A stretch of 7,440 bases of DNA from an uncultured Solirubrobacterales bacterium (GCA_903830015.1 CAIKSH010000054.1:1-7440), one strand, 5' to 3'. Positions 1 to 5,806 are shown, counted from the stretch's first letter. The notes: generated by a model from the letters alone, not told the origin. A program made the numbers and translations.

Positions 1-762
1 ACCAGGCCGAAGGCGAGCCTTCCGCAGCGTCCAAAGGGCGGTCCGCCGGCCGGCCTCGAGTTCATCCGCCAGCTGAACGCCCAGATGGCTGCCGACCCGC
101 CGCCCGAGCAGGAGGACAGGGCCGAGCTCGACGCTCTCGCCCCCGCCGGGGTAGGCATCGGCCGCAACCCCGACTCGCTTCCCGCCGACGTGCAGGCCCG
201 GCTCGCCGAGGGCGTCGATGCCGCCTACGCGGCGCTCCCCGGAGAGGCCCGGCTGCCGATCCTCCAGCAGGCCAAGGAGGCCGGGGGCTGGTACATCCCG
301 GCGTCGAACATCGGCGAGTTCGGCACCAACTACACCTTCCGGGCCCGGGTGGCGCTCGTAGGCCTCGGCGCCAACACGCCGGTCGAGTCGGTCTACCCGG
401 TAGCGCTCACCGATCCCACCGGAGCGCTCTTCGACGGCCGCAGCCGGTACCAGATGGTCTTCAAGAAGGGCCAGCTTCCCCCGACCAGGGCCTTCTGGTC
501 GCTGACCATGTACGACACGAGCGGGTACCTGGTCAATAACGCGGCCAACATCTACGCGGTCGGCGACAGCCACCCGCCGCTCAGGAAGCGGGCCGACGGT
601 TCGGTGGTGATCGCCATCCAGCAGGAGCGACCCGCTTCCAAGGACGTCAACTGGCTGCCTTCCCCGGCCGCGGGCTTCCGCCTGAACCTGAGGCTCTACA
701 TGCCCACCAAGGCGATCCTCAGCGGGGCCTGGAAGCCGCCCGGCGTCGAGAAGGTCGGCTGA
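1..762 (+). CDS. DUF1254/DUF1214 domain protein, C-terminal part (5' end outside window)
   Basis: The reading frame is open from the first base to a TGA stop, so 253 residues are visible and the true start lies upstream. The Met at base 85 is internal: the residues before it (GLEFIRQLNAQM) continue smoothly into the PPP-rich linker typical of this family. The last ~120 residues match DUF1214 (PF06742): a PVALTDPTGALFDG stretch near visible residues 133-146, FWSLTMYD at 165-172, an NNAANIYAVGD segment at about 178-188, and a terminal NWLPSP...FRLNLRLYMP...WKPPGVEKV block at 217-252. Proteins with DUF1254 followed by DUF1214 are common in actinobacteria and proteobacteria, often secreted, and usually of unknown biochemical function. 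Any signal peptide would lie in the missing part. A GC-rich hairpin follows the stop. The family call is firm; the function is unknown. Confidence 0.9.
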   Translation, partial: TRPKASLPQRPKGGPPAGLEFIRQLNAQMAADPPPEQEDRAELDALAPAGVGIGRNPDSLPADVQARLAEGVDAAYAALPGEARLPILQQAKEAGGWYIPASNIGEFGTNYTFRARVALVGLGANTPVESVYPVALTDPTGALFDGRSRYQMVFKKGQLPPTRAFWSLTMYDTSGYLVNNAANIYAVGDSHPPLRKRADGSVVIAIQQERPASKDVNWLPSPAAGFRLNLRLYMPTKAILSGAWKPPGVEKVG

Positions 763-768
763 GGCCGG

Positions 769-784
769 CCGCGCCCCGGCGCGG
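769..784 (+). terminator. GC-only hairpin after the DUF1214 gene
   Basis: A perfect inverted repeat (CCGCGCC / GGCGCGG, two central bases; in practice a 6-bp stem with a 4-base loop) begins 7 bases after the stop codon. It has no U tail. Such tail-less hairpins may end transcription in high-GC actinobacteria, but GC-rich DNA also produces them by chance. Its position in a 46-base gap between two same-strand genes is the main support. Confidence 0.35.
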
Positions 785-793
785 ACGCTCCAA

Positions 794-799
794 TAGCCT
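794..799 (+). promoter_or_regulatory. Candidate -10 box (TAGCCT) for a leaderless beta-propeller gene
   Basis: TAGCCT sits in a locally AT-richer patch (CAATAGCCT) and ends 9 bases before the ATG at 809. There is no Shine-Dalgarno sequence between it and the ATG. This spacing would put the transcript start at or within a few bases of the start codon. No convincing -35 hexamer is visible. The same arrangement recurs before three other genes in the window, which raises its credibility. Confidence 0.45.
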
Positions 800-808
800 C
801 GCCCGGCG

Positions 809-2200
809 ATGAGCGGGGATTCCGGAATACCGCGGGACACCGCCGGGGCCTACTGGCCGGCGACCTGGAGCAGCGAGGACAACGGCCCCCGCCGCTGGTG
901 CTGCGCGACCCCGCAGGCCGGGCCCGGCATCGCGCCCGGCGAGAGGCTCGAGCTGCTCGCGGTGAAGGACGCCTACGCCTCCGACATGCTCATCCGCCGG
1001 GACCCGGGCGAGCTCTACGCGCTGCGCCACACCATGCCCCTCCGGGGCGGGGCGCAGTCGGCGCCGGTCAAGGGCTGGGTGGAGAGGCTCGACCCGGAGA
1101 CCCTCGAGACGGTCGCCTCGACGCCCCGGCTTCCCGGCGGGCCGTACTGGCCGGGGGGCATTGGCGTGCACGCCAACGGTGACCTCTACATGGTCTTCGG
1201 CTGCTGGGCGCACCGGATCACCCCGGAGCTCGAGGTCGTCGCCGCGCGCCAGCTGCCGGCCCCGCGGCCCCACAACTCGTTCGTGATCCTCGACGGGGGC
1301 GAGATCGTCACCAAGGACTGCGACGCGCCGGTAGGGCAGGCGCCCTCCACGATGAGCGTCCTGGACCCGGAGGACCTCGAGCCGCTCGCCCCGCCGCTCG
1401 GGCTGCCCGAGGCCTCGGTCGGCCGGCTCTGCAGCGACGGCGAGTCGGTGATCGCTATCGGCACCACCCGGCTCTTCCGGGTCCTCTTCGACCGCGACGC
1501 CGGGAGGCTGGAGATCGACGAGGGCTGGCAGCCGGCCTACGGGCCCAAGCCGGGCCGCAGCTTCGGCTGGGATCCGGTCATAACCCCGGAGCACGTGATC
1601 TGGATGGACCAGGGTCGCAACGACACCGACATCACGATGCTCGACAGCGGCGAGGCCCGCGACCCCGTCCGGCTCTGGTGGGCGCGCCGCGACGATGCCT
1701 CAGAGGGCGGCTCGGTCGAGATCAGCGGCCTGCCGTTCGGGACCGAGTCCAACCCGCCGGCATGGGACCCGGTGGGCGGGGTGGTGGTCGCCTACGACGC
1801 CGGCAACGCAGTCCTGCGGGCGTGGCGGCTGGAGGGTGACGAGATGGTCCCGCTCTGGCGCCGGGACGGCTTCGCCCACGCCGCCCACCCGGTCCTCTAC
1901 CCGGACACGCGCGAGCTGGTGGTCCAGGACTGGCGCCAGCCGGCGGCGCTGCGGCGCCCGGCGATTCGCCGTGCGCTCAAGCCGACGCTGCAGGTGCTCG
2001 GCCAGCTGCCACCGGTTCGGCGCAACGCCGGCGCCTTCGGCAGCGACCAGCTGGTCGTCCTCGACCTCGACACCGGGCAGGACAAGGCCCGCCTGGACAT
2101 TCCCTCCTCCTGCCAGGCCTACCTCTTCCCGATTCCGGGCTTCGGGCGGGAGATCTACTACCAGTCGGTGACCACGATCGCCCGGGCCGGCGTGGCCTGA
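809..2200 (+). CDS. Beta-propeller-like protein of unknown function
   Basis: This encodes 463 residues with no signal peptide or membrane segment, so it is probably cytoplasmic. I do not recognise a named family. The sequence is almost all beta-strand-and-turn and contains repeated blade-like units. A motif of the type V/R-LD-x-x-T/D-L, then about nine residues, then LP/IP occurs near residues 93-110, 184-201 and 417-433. Strand blocks such as GVHANGDLYMVFG (119-131), NSFVILDGGEIVTKD (156-170), ESVIAIGTTRLFRV (212-225), GGVVVAYDAGNAVLRAW (323-339) and TRELVVQDW (367-375) fit blades of a six- or seven-bladed propeller (WD40/SMP-30/quinoprotein-type folds). The stretch 379-408 is Arg/Pro-rich and probably a loop between blades. 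The ATG is chosen because a -10-like TAGCCT lies just upstream and good codon usage starts there. The next gene on this strand is the initiator tRNA, which has its own promoter, so this is probably a single-gene unit. The gene is firm; the fold is inferred. Confidence 0.85.
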   Translation: MSGDSGIPRDTAGAYWPATWSSEDNGPRRWCCATPQAGPGIAPGERLELLAVKDAYASDMLIRRDPGELYALRHTMPLRGGAQSAPVKGWVERLDPETLETVASTPRLPGGPYWPGGIGVHANGDLYMVFGCWAHRITPELEVVAARQLPAPRPHNSFVILDGGEIVTKDCDAPVGQAPSTMSVLDPEDLEPLAPPLGLPEASVGRLCSDGESVIAIGTTRLFRVLFDRDAGRLEIDEGWQPAYGPKPGRSFGWDPVITPEHVIWMDQGRNDTDITMLDSGEARDPVRLWWARRDDASEGGSVEISGLPFGTESNPPAWDPVGGVVVAYDAGNAVLRAWRLEGDEMVPLWRRDGFAHAAHPVLYPDTRELVVQDWRQPAALRRPAIRRALKPTLQVLGQLPPVRRNAGAFGSDQLVVLDLDTGQDKARLDIPSSCQAYLFPIPGFGREIYYQSVTTIARAGVA

Positions 2201-2215
2201 AGGCGCCGCCGGCGC

Positions 2216-2245
2216 TTGATCGTAAGCGGCGCCGGTTGCTATCTT
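2216..2245 (+). promoter_or_regulatory. Sigma70-type promoter of the initiator tRNA gene
   Basis: TTGATC (2216-2221) and TATCTT (2240-2245) are separated by 18 bases, a near-ideal housekeeping promoter layout and the best promoter in the window. Transcription would start about 7-8 bases after the -10, near 2252, leaving only 3-5 bases of leader before the tRNA at 2256. The -35 overlaps the right arm of a small GC hairpin (2201-2217) that follows the propeller gene's stop. An 8-base inverted repeat (GGCGCCGC 2202-2209 / GCGGCGCC 2226-2233) also straddles the -35; it may be chance in such GC-rich DNA. Confidence 0.75.
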
Positions 2246-2255
2246 CGAAGTGCGT

Positions 2256-2329
<74 letters not shown>

Positions 2330-2333
2330 CTTC

Positions 2334-2366
2334 GAAGAGGCCCCCTGCGAGGGGCCTCTTCTCTTT
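2334..2366 (+). terminator. Rho-independent terminator of the tRNA gene
   Basis: An 11-bp perfect stem, GAAGAGGCCCC (2334-2344) with GGGGCCTCTTC (2351-2361), encloses a 6-base loop and is followed by a pyrimidine/T-rich tail (TCTTTCC). It lies 4 bases after the tRNA. On the minus strand the same hairpin lacks a U tail, so it mainly serves the tRNA, although the stem may also help stop transcription arriving from the converging lipid kinase gene, whose stop codon is at 2379. Confidence 0.9.
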
Positions 2367-2378
2367 CCTGCCGGCGGT

Positions 2379-3662
2379 TCAGCGCCCGCCGATGGCGGTC
2401 TCCCACAGGGCCTTCGGTATCCCGCTGAAGTGCTCAGGGAGCCGGGCGGCGGGGGAGGCGCCCGGGTGGGCGCGGGCGATCCGCACCCGCAGTGCGCGGC
2501 GGCGGATGGAGAAGCGGACCGGGCTCTCCAGCCGGGTGGCCTCACCGTCGATGCCCGCCGGCACCGGCCCGTCCGGCTTGAGGACCAGCTCGCGGGTCTC
2601 CCACTGACGCCACGGCGTATGGGTGAGCGCGCCGGCGGTGATCGGGGCTATGCCCTCGAAGACGGTCACGCCGAGCTTGCCGTCGTCGATCCGCGGCCGC
2701 ATTCCCGAGCCGATCGCGTGGCCGATCCGGTACTGGTTGTTTGAAACCAGGATGGCGAGCGTCTCCTCTCCCTTCTCGCCGTCGGGCGAGGGCAGGTCGA
2801 GGCCGCCGTCTTCGGTCATCTCGGTAGCGGTTCCGAGCAGGGTCCGAAGCTTGTGGCCCCGGTAGCCCTTGCTCTGCACCGCCTCGGCGTAGAGGCCCAG
2901 CGAAACGTTGTTGACGAAGACGCGTCCGTTCACGTCGCCGAGGTCTACCCGCTTCTCGCCGCCGTCGACGAAGGCGTCCAGCGAGCCGACGAGGTCCTCC
3001 CGGTCGACGCCGAGGTCGAGGGCGAAGTGGTTGCGCGTGCCGGCCGGGATACAGGCGAAGGGGAGGTCGTGCTCGGCGGCCAGCGAGGCGACGATGGCCT
3101 GGGTGCCGTCGCCCCCGGCGGCGGCGAGCGCGTCGGCGCCGCCGGCGACCGCCTCGCGAACCAGCTCCTCGAGGTCGTCGCCGGGCCGCAGCTCCACCGG
3201 CGTGATGCCGCGGGCGCGAGCCTCACCGTCTAGCCCGGCGTCGGCGGCCTTGCCGTCGCCCGAGCGCGGATTCCAGAACATCACCGGGCTGGCCGGCCGC
3301 GGGGCCGGTGGCAGCTCGAGCCGGTAGTGCAGAGCGCGGCGCGTGGCCGCCAGGCCGAGCGCCAGGCAGGCAATCGTGATGGCGTCCACTATCGGCTTTA
3401 GCGCCGAGAGCATGACCACGAAGGCCCCGACGCCCAGGATCGCCGAGCCGGCCAGGCCGACGGCCCGGGAGAGGCCGTGGTGCAGGATGGCCCGCAGGCC
3501 CACGAGCACCGAGGAGACCACGAGCAGGACGGCGAGCAGGTCGAGCGGGAAGCGGTCGATCGCGGCGTAGACCGTGGCGGCCAGCGCGAACGAGAGGAGC
3601 ACCAGGGCCACGATGGCCAGGACCTGGGCCTGCCGGTCGGGCCTGAGTTTCGGCTTCGCCAC
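2379..3662 (-). CDS. Membrane-anchored diacylglycerol/lipid kinase (DAGK catalytic family)
   Basis: 427 residues in two parts. Residues 12-106 hold four hydrophobic segments (about 12-34, 40-60, 68-88, 91-106), so the protein is anchored in the cytoplasmic membrane. Residues ~126-415 form a DAGK/YegS-type lipid kinase domain. It has a nucleotide-binding NPRSGDGK (131-138), the hallmark AGGDGT (182-187), PAGTRNHFALDLG (206-218), VNNVSLGLYAE (250-260), SNNQYRIG...DDGKLGV (307-332) and the C-terminal GIDGE (370-374). By family knowledge the GGDGT loop binds ATP, and the Asp/Glu of the DGE motif belong to the catalytic site. The likely reaction is ATP-dependent phosphorylation of diacylglycerol or a related lipid alcohol to recycle it into phospholipid synthesis; the exact substrate cannot be read from sequence. 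All key motifs are intact. The start is GTG at 3662, chosen because of a TAGGCT box 6 bases upstream and a normal MAKPKLR-type cytoplasmic lead-in before the first membrane segment. Confidence 0.92.
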   Translation of the reverse strand: MAKPKLRPDRQAQVLAIVALVLLSFALAATVYAAIDRFPLDLLAVLLVVSSVLVGLRAILHHGLSRAVGLAGSAILGVGAFVVMLSALKPIVDAITIACLALGLAATRRALHYRLELPPAPRPASPVMFWNPRSGDGKAADAGLDGEARARGITPVELRPGDDLEELVREAVAGGADALAAAGGDGTQAIVASLAAEHDLPFACIPAGTRNHFALDLGVDREDLVGSLDAFVDGGEKRVDLGDVNGRVFVNNVSLGLYAEAVQSKGYRGHKLRTLLGTATEMTEDGGLDLPSPDGEKGEETLAILVSNNQYRIGHAIGSGMRPRIDDGKLGVTVFEGIAPITAGALTHTPWRQWETRELVLKPDGPVPAGIDGEATRLESPVRFSIRRRALRVRIARAHPGASPAARLPEHFSGIPKALWETAIGGR

Positions 3663-3668
3663 GTGGCC

Positions 3669-3674
3669 AGCCTA
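3669..3674 (-). promoter_or_regulatory. Candidate -10 box (TAGGCT, minus strand) for the lipid kinase gene
   Basis: Read on the minus strand, TAGGCT ends 6 bases before the GTG start at 3662, with GGCCAC and no Shine-Dalgarno sequence between. The transcript would begin at the start codon (leaderless). No clear -35 is visible. Confidence 0.45.
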
Positions 3675-3683
3675 GATGCCGGC

Positions 3684-3702
3684 CACCGGCGGCGCTCCGG
3701 TG
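3684..3702. promoter_or_regulatory. Dyad CACCGG-N7-CCGGTG between divergent promoters
   Basis: A perfect 6-base inverted repeat (3684-3689 and 3697-3702) with a 7-base spacer lies almost midway between the two divergent -10 boxes, over the region where both -35 elements should be. This is where a shared operator would sit. A 6+6 dyad in DNA this GC-rich can occur by chance, so this is only a candidate. Confidence 0.25.
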
Positions 3703-3714
3703 CCTTAACCCCGA

Positions 3715-3720
3715 TAGCGT
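3715..3720 (+). promoter_or_regulatory. Candidate -10 box (TAGCGT) for the leaderless DUF2252 gene
   Basis: TAGCGT, in the context CCGATAGCGT and just after a small AT island (CTTAA), ends 8 bases before the ATG at 3729. The intervening TGGGAACC offers no normally spaced Shine-Dalgarno sequence, so leaderless initiation is the likely mode. It also decides the start: in-frame codons further upstream lie inside the oppositely oriented kinase gene. Confidence 0.5.
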
Positions 3721-3728
3721 TGGGAACC

Positions 3729-5207
3729 ATGGCGAAGAAGAAGAAGGACAAGGAGAAGAAGGGCAAGGCCGTCAAGGCGGGCCGTAACGAGGAGATCGTC
3801 CTCGACGAGCGCCTGGTTCCTGACCTGCCCGACGAGATCCCGCCGCGGATGGCCGAGCGGTTTGCCGCCGGTCGCGACGTGCGCGAGTCGGTCCCGATCG
3901 CCGACCAGGCCGGCTGGAGCGCGCCGGCCGACCGACCCGATCCGGTCGCGATCCTCCAGGAGCAGGCCGCCTCGCGGGTGCCCGAGCTGGTGCCGATCCG
4001 CTACGGCCGGATGCTCGTCTCCCCGTTCACCTTCTACCGCGGCGGGGCGGCGATCATGGCCTGGGACCTCTCCCGCACCGCCACCACCGACATCCGCGCC
4101 CAGGTGTGCGGCGACGCCCACCTGCTCAACTTCGGCATCTACGCGGCGCCCGACCGCCGGATGGTCTTCGACATCAACGACTTCGACGAGACCCTGCCGG
4201 CCTCGTTCGAATGGGACCTCAAGCGGCTGGTGGCGAGCATGGTCATCGCCGGCCGGGACAACGGCTTCTCGGCCAAGAAGGCCCGCGCCGCCGGCCTGGC
4301 CGCGGCGGCCGGCTACCAGGCCAACATCAACCTGCTGGCCAAGATGAAGTACCTCGACGTCTGGTATGCGCGGCTGAACGTCGACGACCTGATGAAGATC
4401 GTCGAGCAGGCCGACAGCGAGAAGGTCGTCGACCGGATGAAGAAGACGGTCGACAAGGCGGGAACCAAGACCAACCTCGGCGCGCTGACGCGTTATGCCG
4501 AGGAGGTCGACGGCAAGTGGCAGATCAAGCCCGACCCGCCGGTGGTGGAGCGGCTCCCCCTCGAGCAGCTGCCCCTCGCCCAGGCGGTGATCGACCAGGG
4601 CTGGCACGATTACCTGACCACGCTCGGCGCGGCCCAGAGGGTCGTGGTCGACCGCTACCGGATGGAGGACTTCGCCCGGAAGGTCGTCGGGGTCGGCTCG
4701 GTGGGAACCCGGGCCTTCATGCTCCTGATGATGGGCGACCGGCCCGATGATCCGCTCTTCCTGCAGATGAAGCAGGCCCAGGCCTCGGTCCTCGAGCCCT
4801 ACGCCGGCGCCAGCGCCTACTCGCAGCACGGCCAGCGGGTGGTGGAGGGCCAGCGGCTGATGCAGAGCGCCAGCGACTCGTTCCTGGGCTGGATCACCAG
4901 CGCCGGCGGCGCGCACAACGATTTCTACGTCCGGCAGCTCCGCGACATGAAGGGCTCGATGAAGGTCGAGAAGATGGATCCGCAGCGGCTCGCCGGCTAC
5001 GGCGTGCTCTGCGCCGCGGCCCTGGCCCGCGGCCACGCCCGCACCGGCGACCCGGCGCGGATCGCCGGCTACGTCGGCACCGATTCGGAGTTCGCCGAGG
5101 CGATGGCCCAGTTCGGCGACGACTACGCCGACCAGAACGAGCTCGACTACCAGAAGCTCGTAGAGGCCGCCGCCGACGGCCGCGTCCAGGTCGAGTCCGG
5201 GATCTAG
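3729..5207 (+). CDS. DUF2252 family protein (protein-kinase-like fold)
   Basis: 492 residues matching DUF2252 (PF10009) through FTFYRG (100-105), CGDAHLLNFG (127-136), FDINDFDE (147-154), EWDLKRL (161-167), GVGSVGTRAF (321-330), YVRQLRDMKGS (400-410) and GHARTGD (435-441). The CGDAH..N block followed by FDINDFDE resembles the catalytic loop (HGDxHxxN) and metal-binding Asp of aminoglycoside-phosphotransferase-like kinases, so D129, N134 and D148/D151/D153 may be active-site residues. That reading is inference; the substrate is unknown. The family is usually 400-480 residues, so this is full length. The N-terminus is strikingly basic, with nine Lys in residues 3-16, and is probably disordered; it could bind nucleic acid, acidic lipid or an acidic partner. 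The frame stays open upstream of 3729, but that part overlaps the divergent kinase gene, and the ATG follows a good -10 box. The gene converges with the acidic repeat gene, with 21 bases between stops. Confidence 0.93.
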   Translation: MAKKKKDKEKKGKAVKAGRNEEIVLDERLVPDLPDEIPPRMAERFAAGRDVRESVPIADQAGWSAPADRPDPVAILQEQAASRVPELVPIRYGRMLVSPFTFYRGGAAIMAWDLSRTATTDIRAQVCGDAHLLNFGIYAAPDRRMVFDINDFDETLPASFEWDLKRLVASMVIAGRDNGFSAKKARAAGLAAAAGYQANINLLAKMKYLDVWYARLNVDDLMKIVEQADSEKVVDRMKKTVDKAGTKTNLGALTRYAEEVDGKWQIKPDPPVVERLPLEQLPLAQAVIDQGWHDYLTTLGAAQRVVVDRYRMEDFARKVVGVGSVGTRAFMLLMMGDRPDDPLFLQMKQAQASVLEPYAGASAYSQHGQRVVEGQRLMQSASDSFLGWITSAGGAHNDFYVRQLRDMKGSMKVEKMDPQRLAGYGVLCAAALARGHARTGDPARIAGYVGTDSEFAEAMAQFGDDYADQNELDYQKLVEAAADGRVQVESGI

Positions 5208-5212
5208 GCGGC

Positions 5213-5228
5213 CGCGGCGGCTGCCGCG
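5213..5228. terminator. GC hairpin between convergent genes
   Basis: CGCGGC-GGCT-GCCGCG gives a perfect 6-bp stem with a 4-base loop. It fills most of the 21-base gap between the two converging stop codons and can form in either transcript. There is no T-rich tail on either side, only pyrimidine-rich coding DNA on the plus strand. It is a plausible bidirectional tail-less terminator, but chance formation is possible. Confidence 0.35.
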
Positions 5229-5714
5229 CTACTCCTCCTCGGCCTCCCTGATCGCCTCGTCGACGATCTCCTCGGCGAGCTCTTCCTCCGCGGCCTCCAC
5301 GAGCTCGGCCTCGGCCTCCACGATCTCGATTCCCTCCGCGACCGCCTCGGCGTCCTCGGCCAGCTGCTCCTCGGCGGCGGCGACGACGATCGCGTCCTCC
5401 ACGAGCTGCTCCTCGGCGGCGGCGACGATCTCGGCCTCGTCGAGTAGTGCCTCCTCGGCCTCGGCCACGGTCCCCGGGTCGGCGTTGGGGTCGGCGGCCA
5501 GTTCGGCCACGGCGGCCGCGTCGGCGTCTAGCTGGTCCTCGGCGGCGGCGACGATCTCGGCCTCGGCCACGAGCTCCTCCTCGGCGGCGGCGACGATCTC
5601 GGCCTCCACCTCGAGCCCCGCGGCGGCCTCGGCGACGAGCTCGGCGTCCTCGGCCAGCTGGTCCTCGGCCGCGGCGACCGTCTCGATGTCCTCGTTGAGC
5701 TTCTCTTCGTCCAT
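5229..5714 (-). CDS. Highly acidic protein made of ten 14-residue repeats, unknown function
   Basis: 161 residues that I cannot assign to a family. The protein divides exactly into a 9-residue head, ten repeats of 14 residues and a 12-residue tail ending EEE. The consensus repeat is close to AEIVAAAEEQLVED. Position 4 is Val in all ten copies and position 11 is Leu in eight (Val and Pro in the others), so a hydrophobic residue recurs every seven positions, as in a helical or coiled-coil protein. Asp+Glu total 59 of 161 (about 37 %), with only one Lys and one Arg and no Phe, Tyr, Trp, His or Cys. There is no signal peptide or membrane segment. The ATG at 5714 is chosen for the GAGGA Shine-Dalgarno sequence 5 bases upstream; an earlier in-frame ATG at 5840 would add 42 residues of unrelated composition and overlap the neighbouring gene. 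This frame has G/C at almost every third position, unlike the Arg-rich and Ser-rich frames over the same DNA. It could be a structural helix, a cation buffer or an interaction partner. Confidence 0.8.
   Translation of the reverse strand: MDEEKLNEDIETVAAAEDQLAEDAELVAEAAAGLEVEAEIVAAAEEELVAEAEIVAAAEDQLDADAAAVAELAADPNADPGTVAEAEEALLDEAEIVAAAEEQLVEDAIVVAAAEEQLAEDAEAVAEGIEIVEAEAELVEAAEEELAEEIVDEAIREAEEE
5268..5687 (-). repeat. Ten in-frame tandem 42-base repeats coding for the 14-residue unit
   Basis: The ten repeats occupy residues 10-149 of the acidic protein with no indels. At the DNA level some copies are nearly identical. A 29-base block beginning TCCTCGGCGG on the plus strand is exactly repeated at 5410-5438, 5536-5564 and 5578-5606, with a close variant starting at 5368. 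All are offset by multiples of 42. Other copies are diverged, notably repeats 2, 5, 6 and 9 counted from the N-terminus. Confidence 0.9.
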
Positions 5715-5719
5715 CTCTT

Positions 5720-5724
5720 TCCTC
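5720..5724 (-). promoter_or_regulatory. Shine-Dalgarno GAGGA of the acidic repeat gene
   Basis: On the minus strand GAGGA is followed by AAGAG and then the ATG at 5714, giving a spacing of 5 bases within a purine-rich run. It fixes the start of the acidic protein and contrasts with the apparently leaderless genes nearby. Confidence 0.7.
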
Positions 5725-5741
5725 GATTCGTTGGTCGGTGC

Positions 5742-5756
5742 GGGCCCGGCGGGCCC
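5742..5756. promoter_or_regulatory. 15-base palindrome GGGCCC-GGC-GGGCCC upstream of the acidic repeat gene
   Basis: This is a symmetric element (6-bp stem with 3-base loop, or a continuous palindrome with one central base). It lies 27 bases before the acidic gene's ATG and within the 104-base divergent region. If the minus-strand promoter lies near 5765-5770, it would form a hairpin in the 5' leader; otherwise it could be a protein-binding site. Confidence 0.3.
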
Positions 5757-5764
5757 TGCCGCGC

Positions 5765-5770
5765 AAGCTA
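5765..5770 (-). promoter_or_regulatory. Possible -10 box (TAGCTT, minus strand) for the acidic repeat gene
   Basis: Read on the minus strand, TAGCTT lies in the only AT-richer patch of the divergent region (GTAATCGCGTAGCTT). It would give a leader of roughly 45 bases that includes the GGGCCC palindrome and the Shine-Dalgarno sequence. There is no good -35 match, so this is weak. Confidence 0.25.
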
Positions 5771-5789
5771 CGCGATTACGGCCGGTCGC

Positions 5790-5803
5790 GTGAGGGCGCT
5801 CAC
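5790..5803. promoter_or_regulatory. Dyad GTGAG-N4-CTCAC just upstream of the cyclase-like gene's -10
   Basis: A 5-base inverted repeat ends 3 bases before the TATCTT box, inside the expected -35/-10 spacer. A regulator bound there would directly affect transcription of the cyclase-like operon. The arms are short, so chance is a serious alternative. Confidence 0.2.
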
Positions 5804-5806
5804 TCG

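Noticed and set aside
719..1594. Minus-strand 291-codon open frame opposite the propeller gene
   Set aside because: Its product is Arg/Gly/Pro-rich with no fold-like pattern, and it lies fully antisense to a gene with good codon usage; such shadows are expected in very GC-rich DNA.
3477..3728. Upstream extension of the DUF2252 frame to an ATG at 3477
   Set aside because: The added 84 residues are antisense to the lipid kinase's membrane region and have odd Arg/Glu/Gln-rich composition; the TAGCGT box and ATG at 3729 give a better start.
3705..5036. Minus-strand 443-codon open frame opposite the DUF2252 gene
   Set aside because: It is antisense to an unmistakable DUF2252 protein, its translation is Leu/Gly/His/Arg-rich without motifs, and it would also cover the DUF2252 promoter.
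5229..5714. CRISPR array
   Set aside because: The repeats are contiguous 42-base coding units without unique spacers, and they keep an open frame throughout.
5447..5793. Plus-strand Arg/Pro-rich and Ala/Ser-rich frames across the acidic repeat region
   Set aside because: They are low-complexity readings of the 42-base repeats in other frames; neither has a ribosome site or sensible codon bias.
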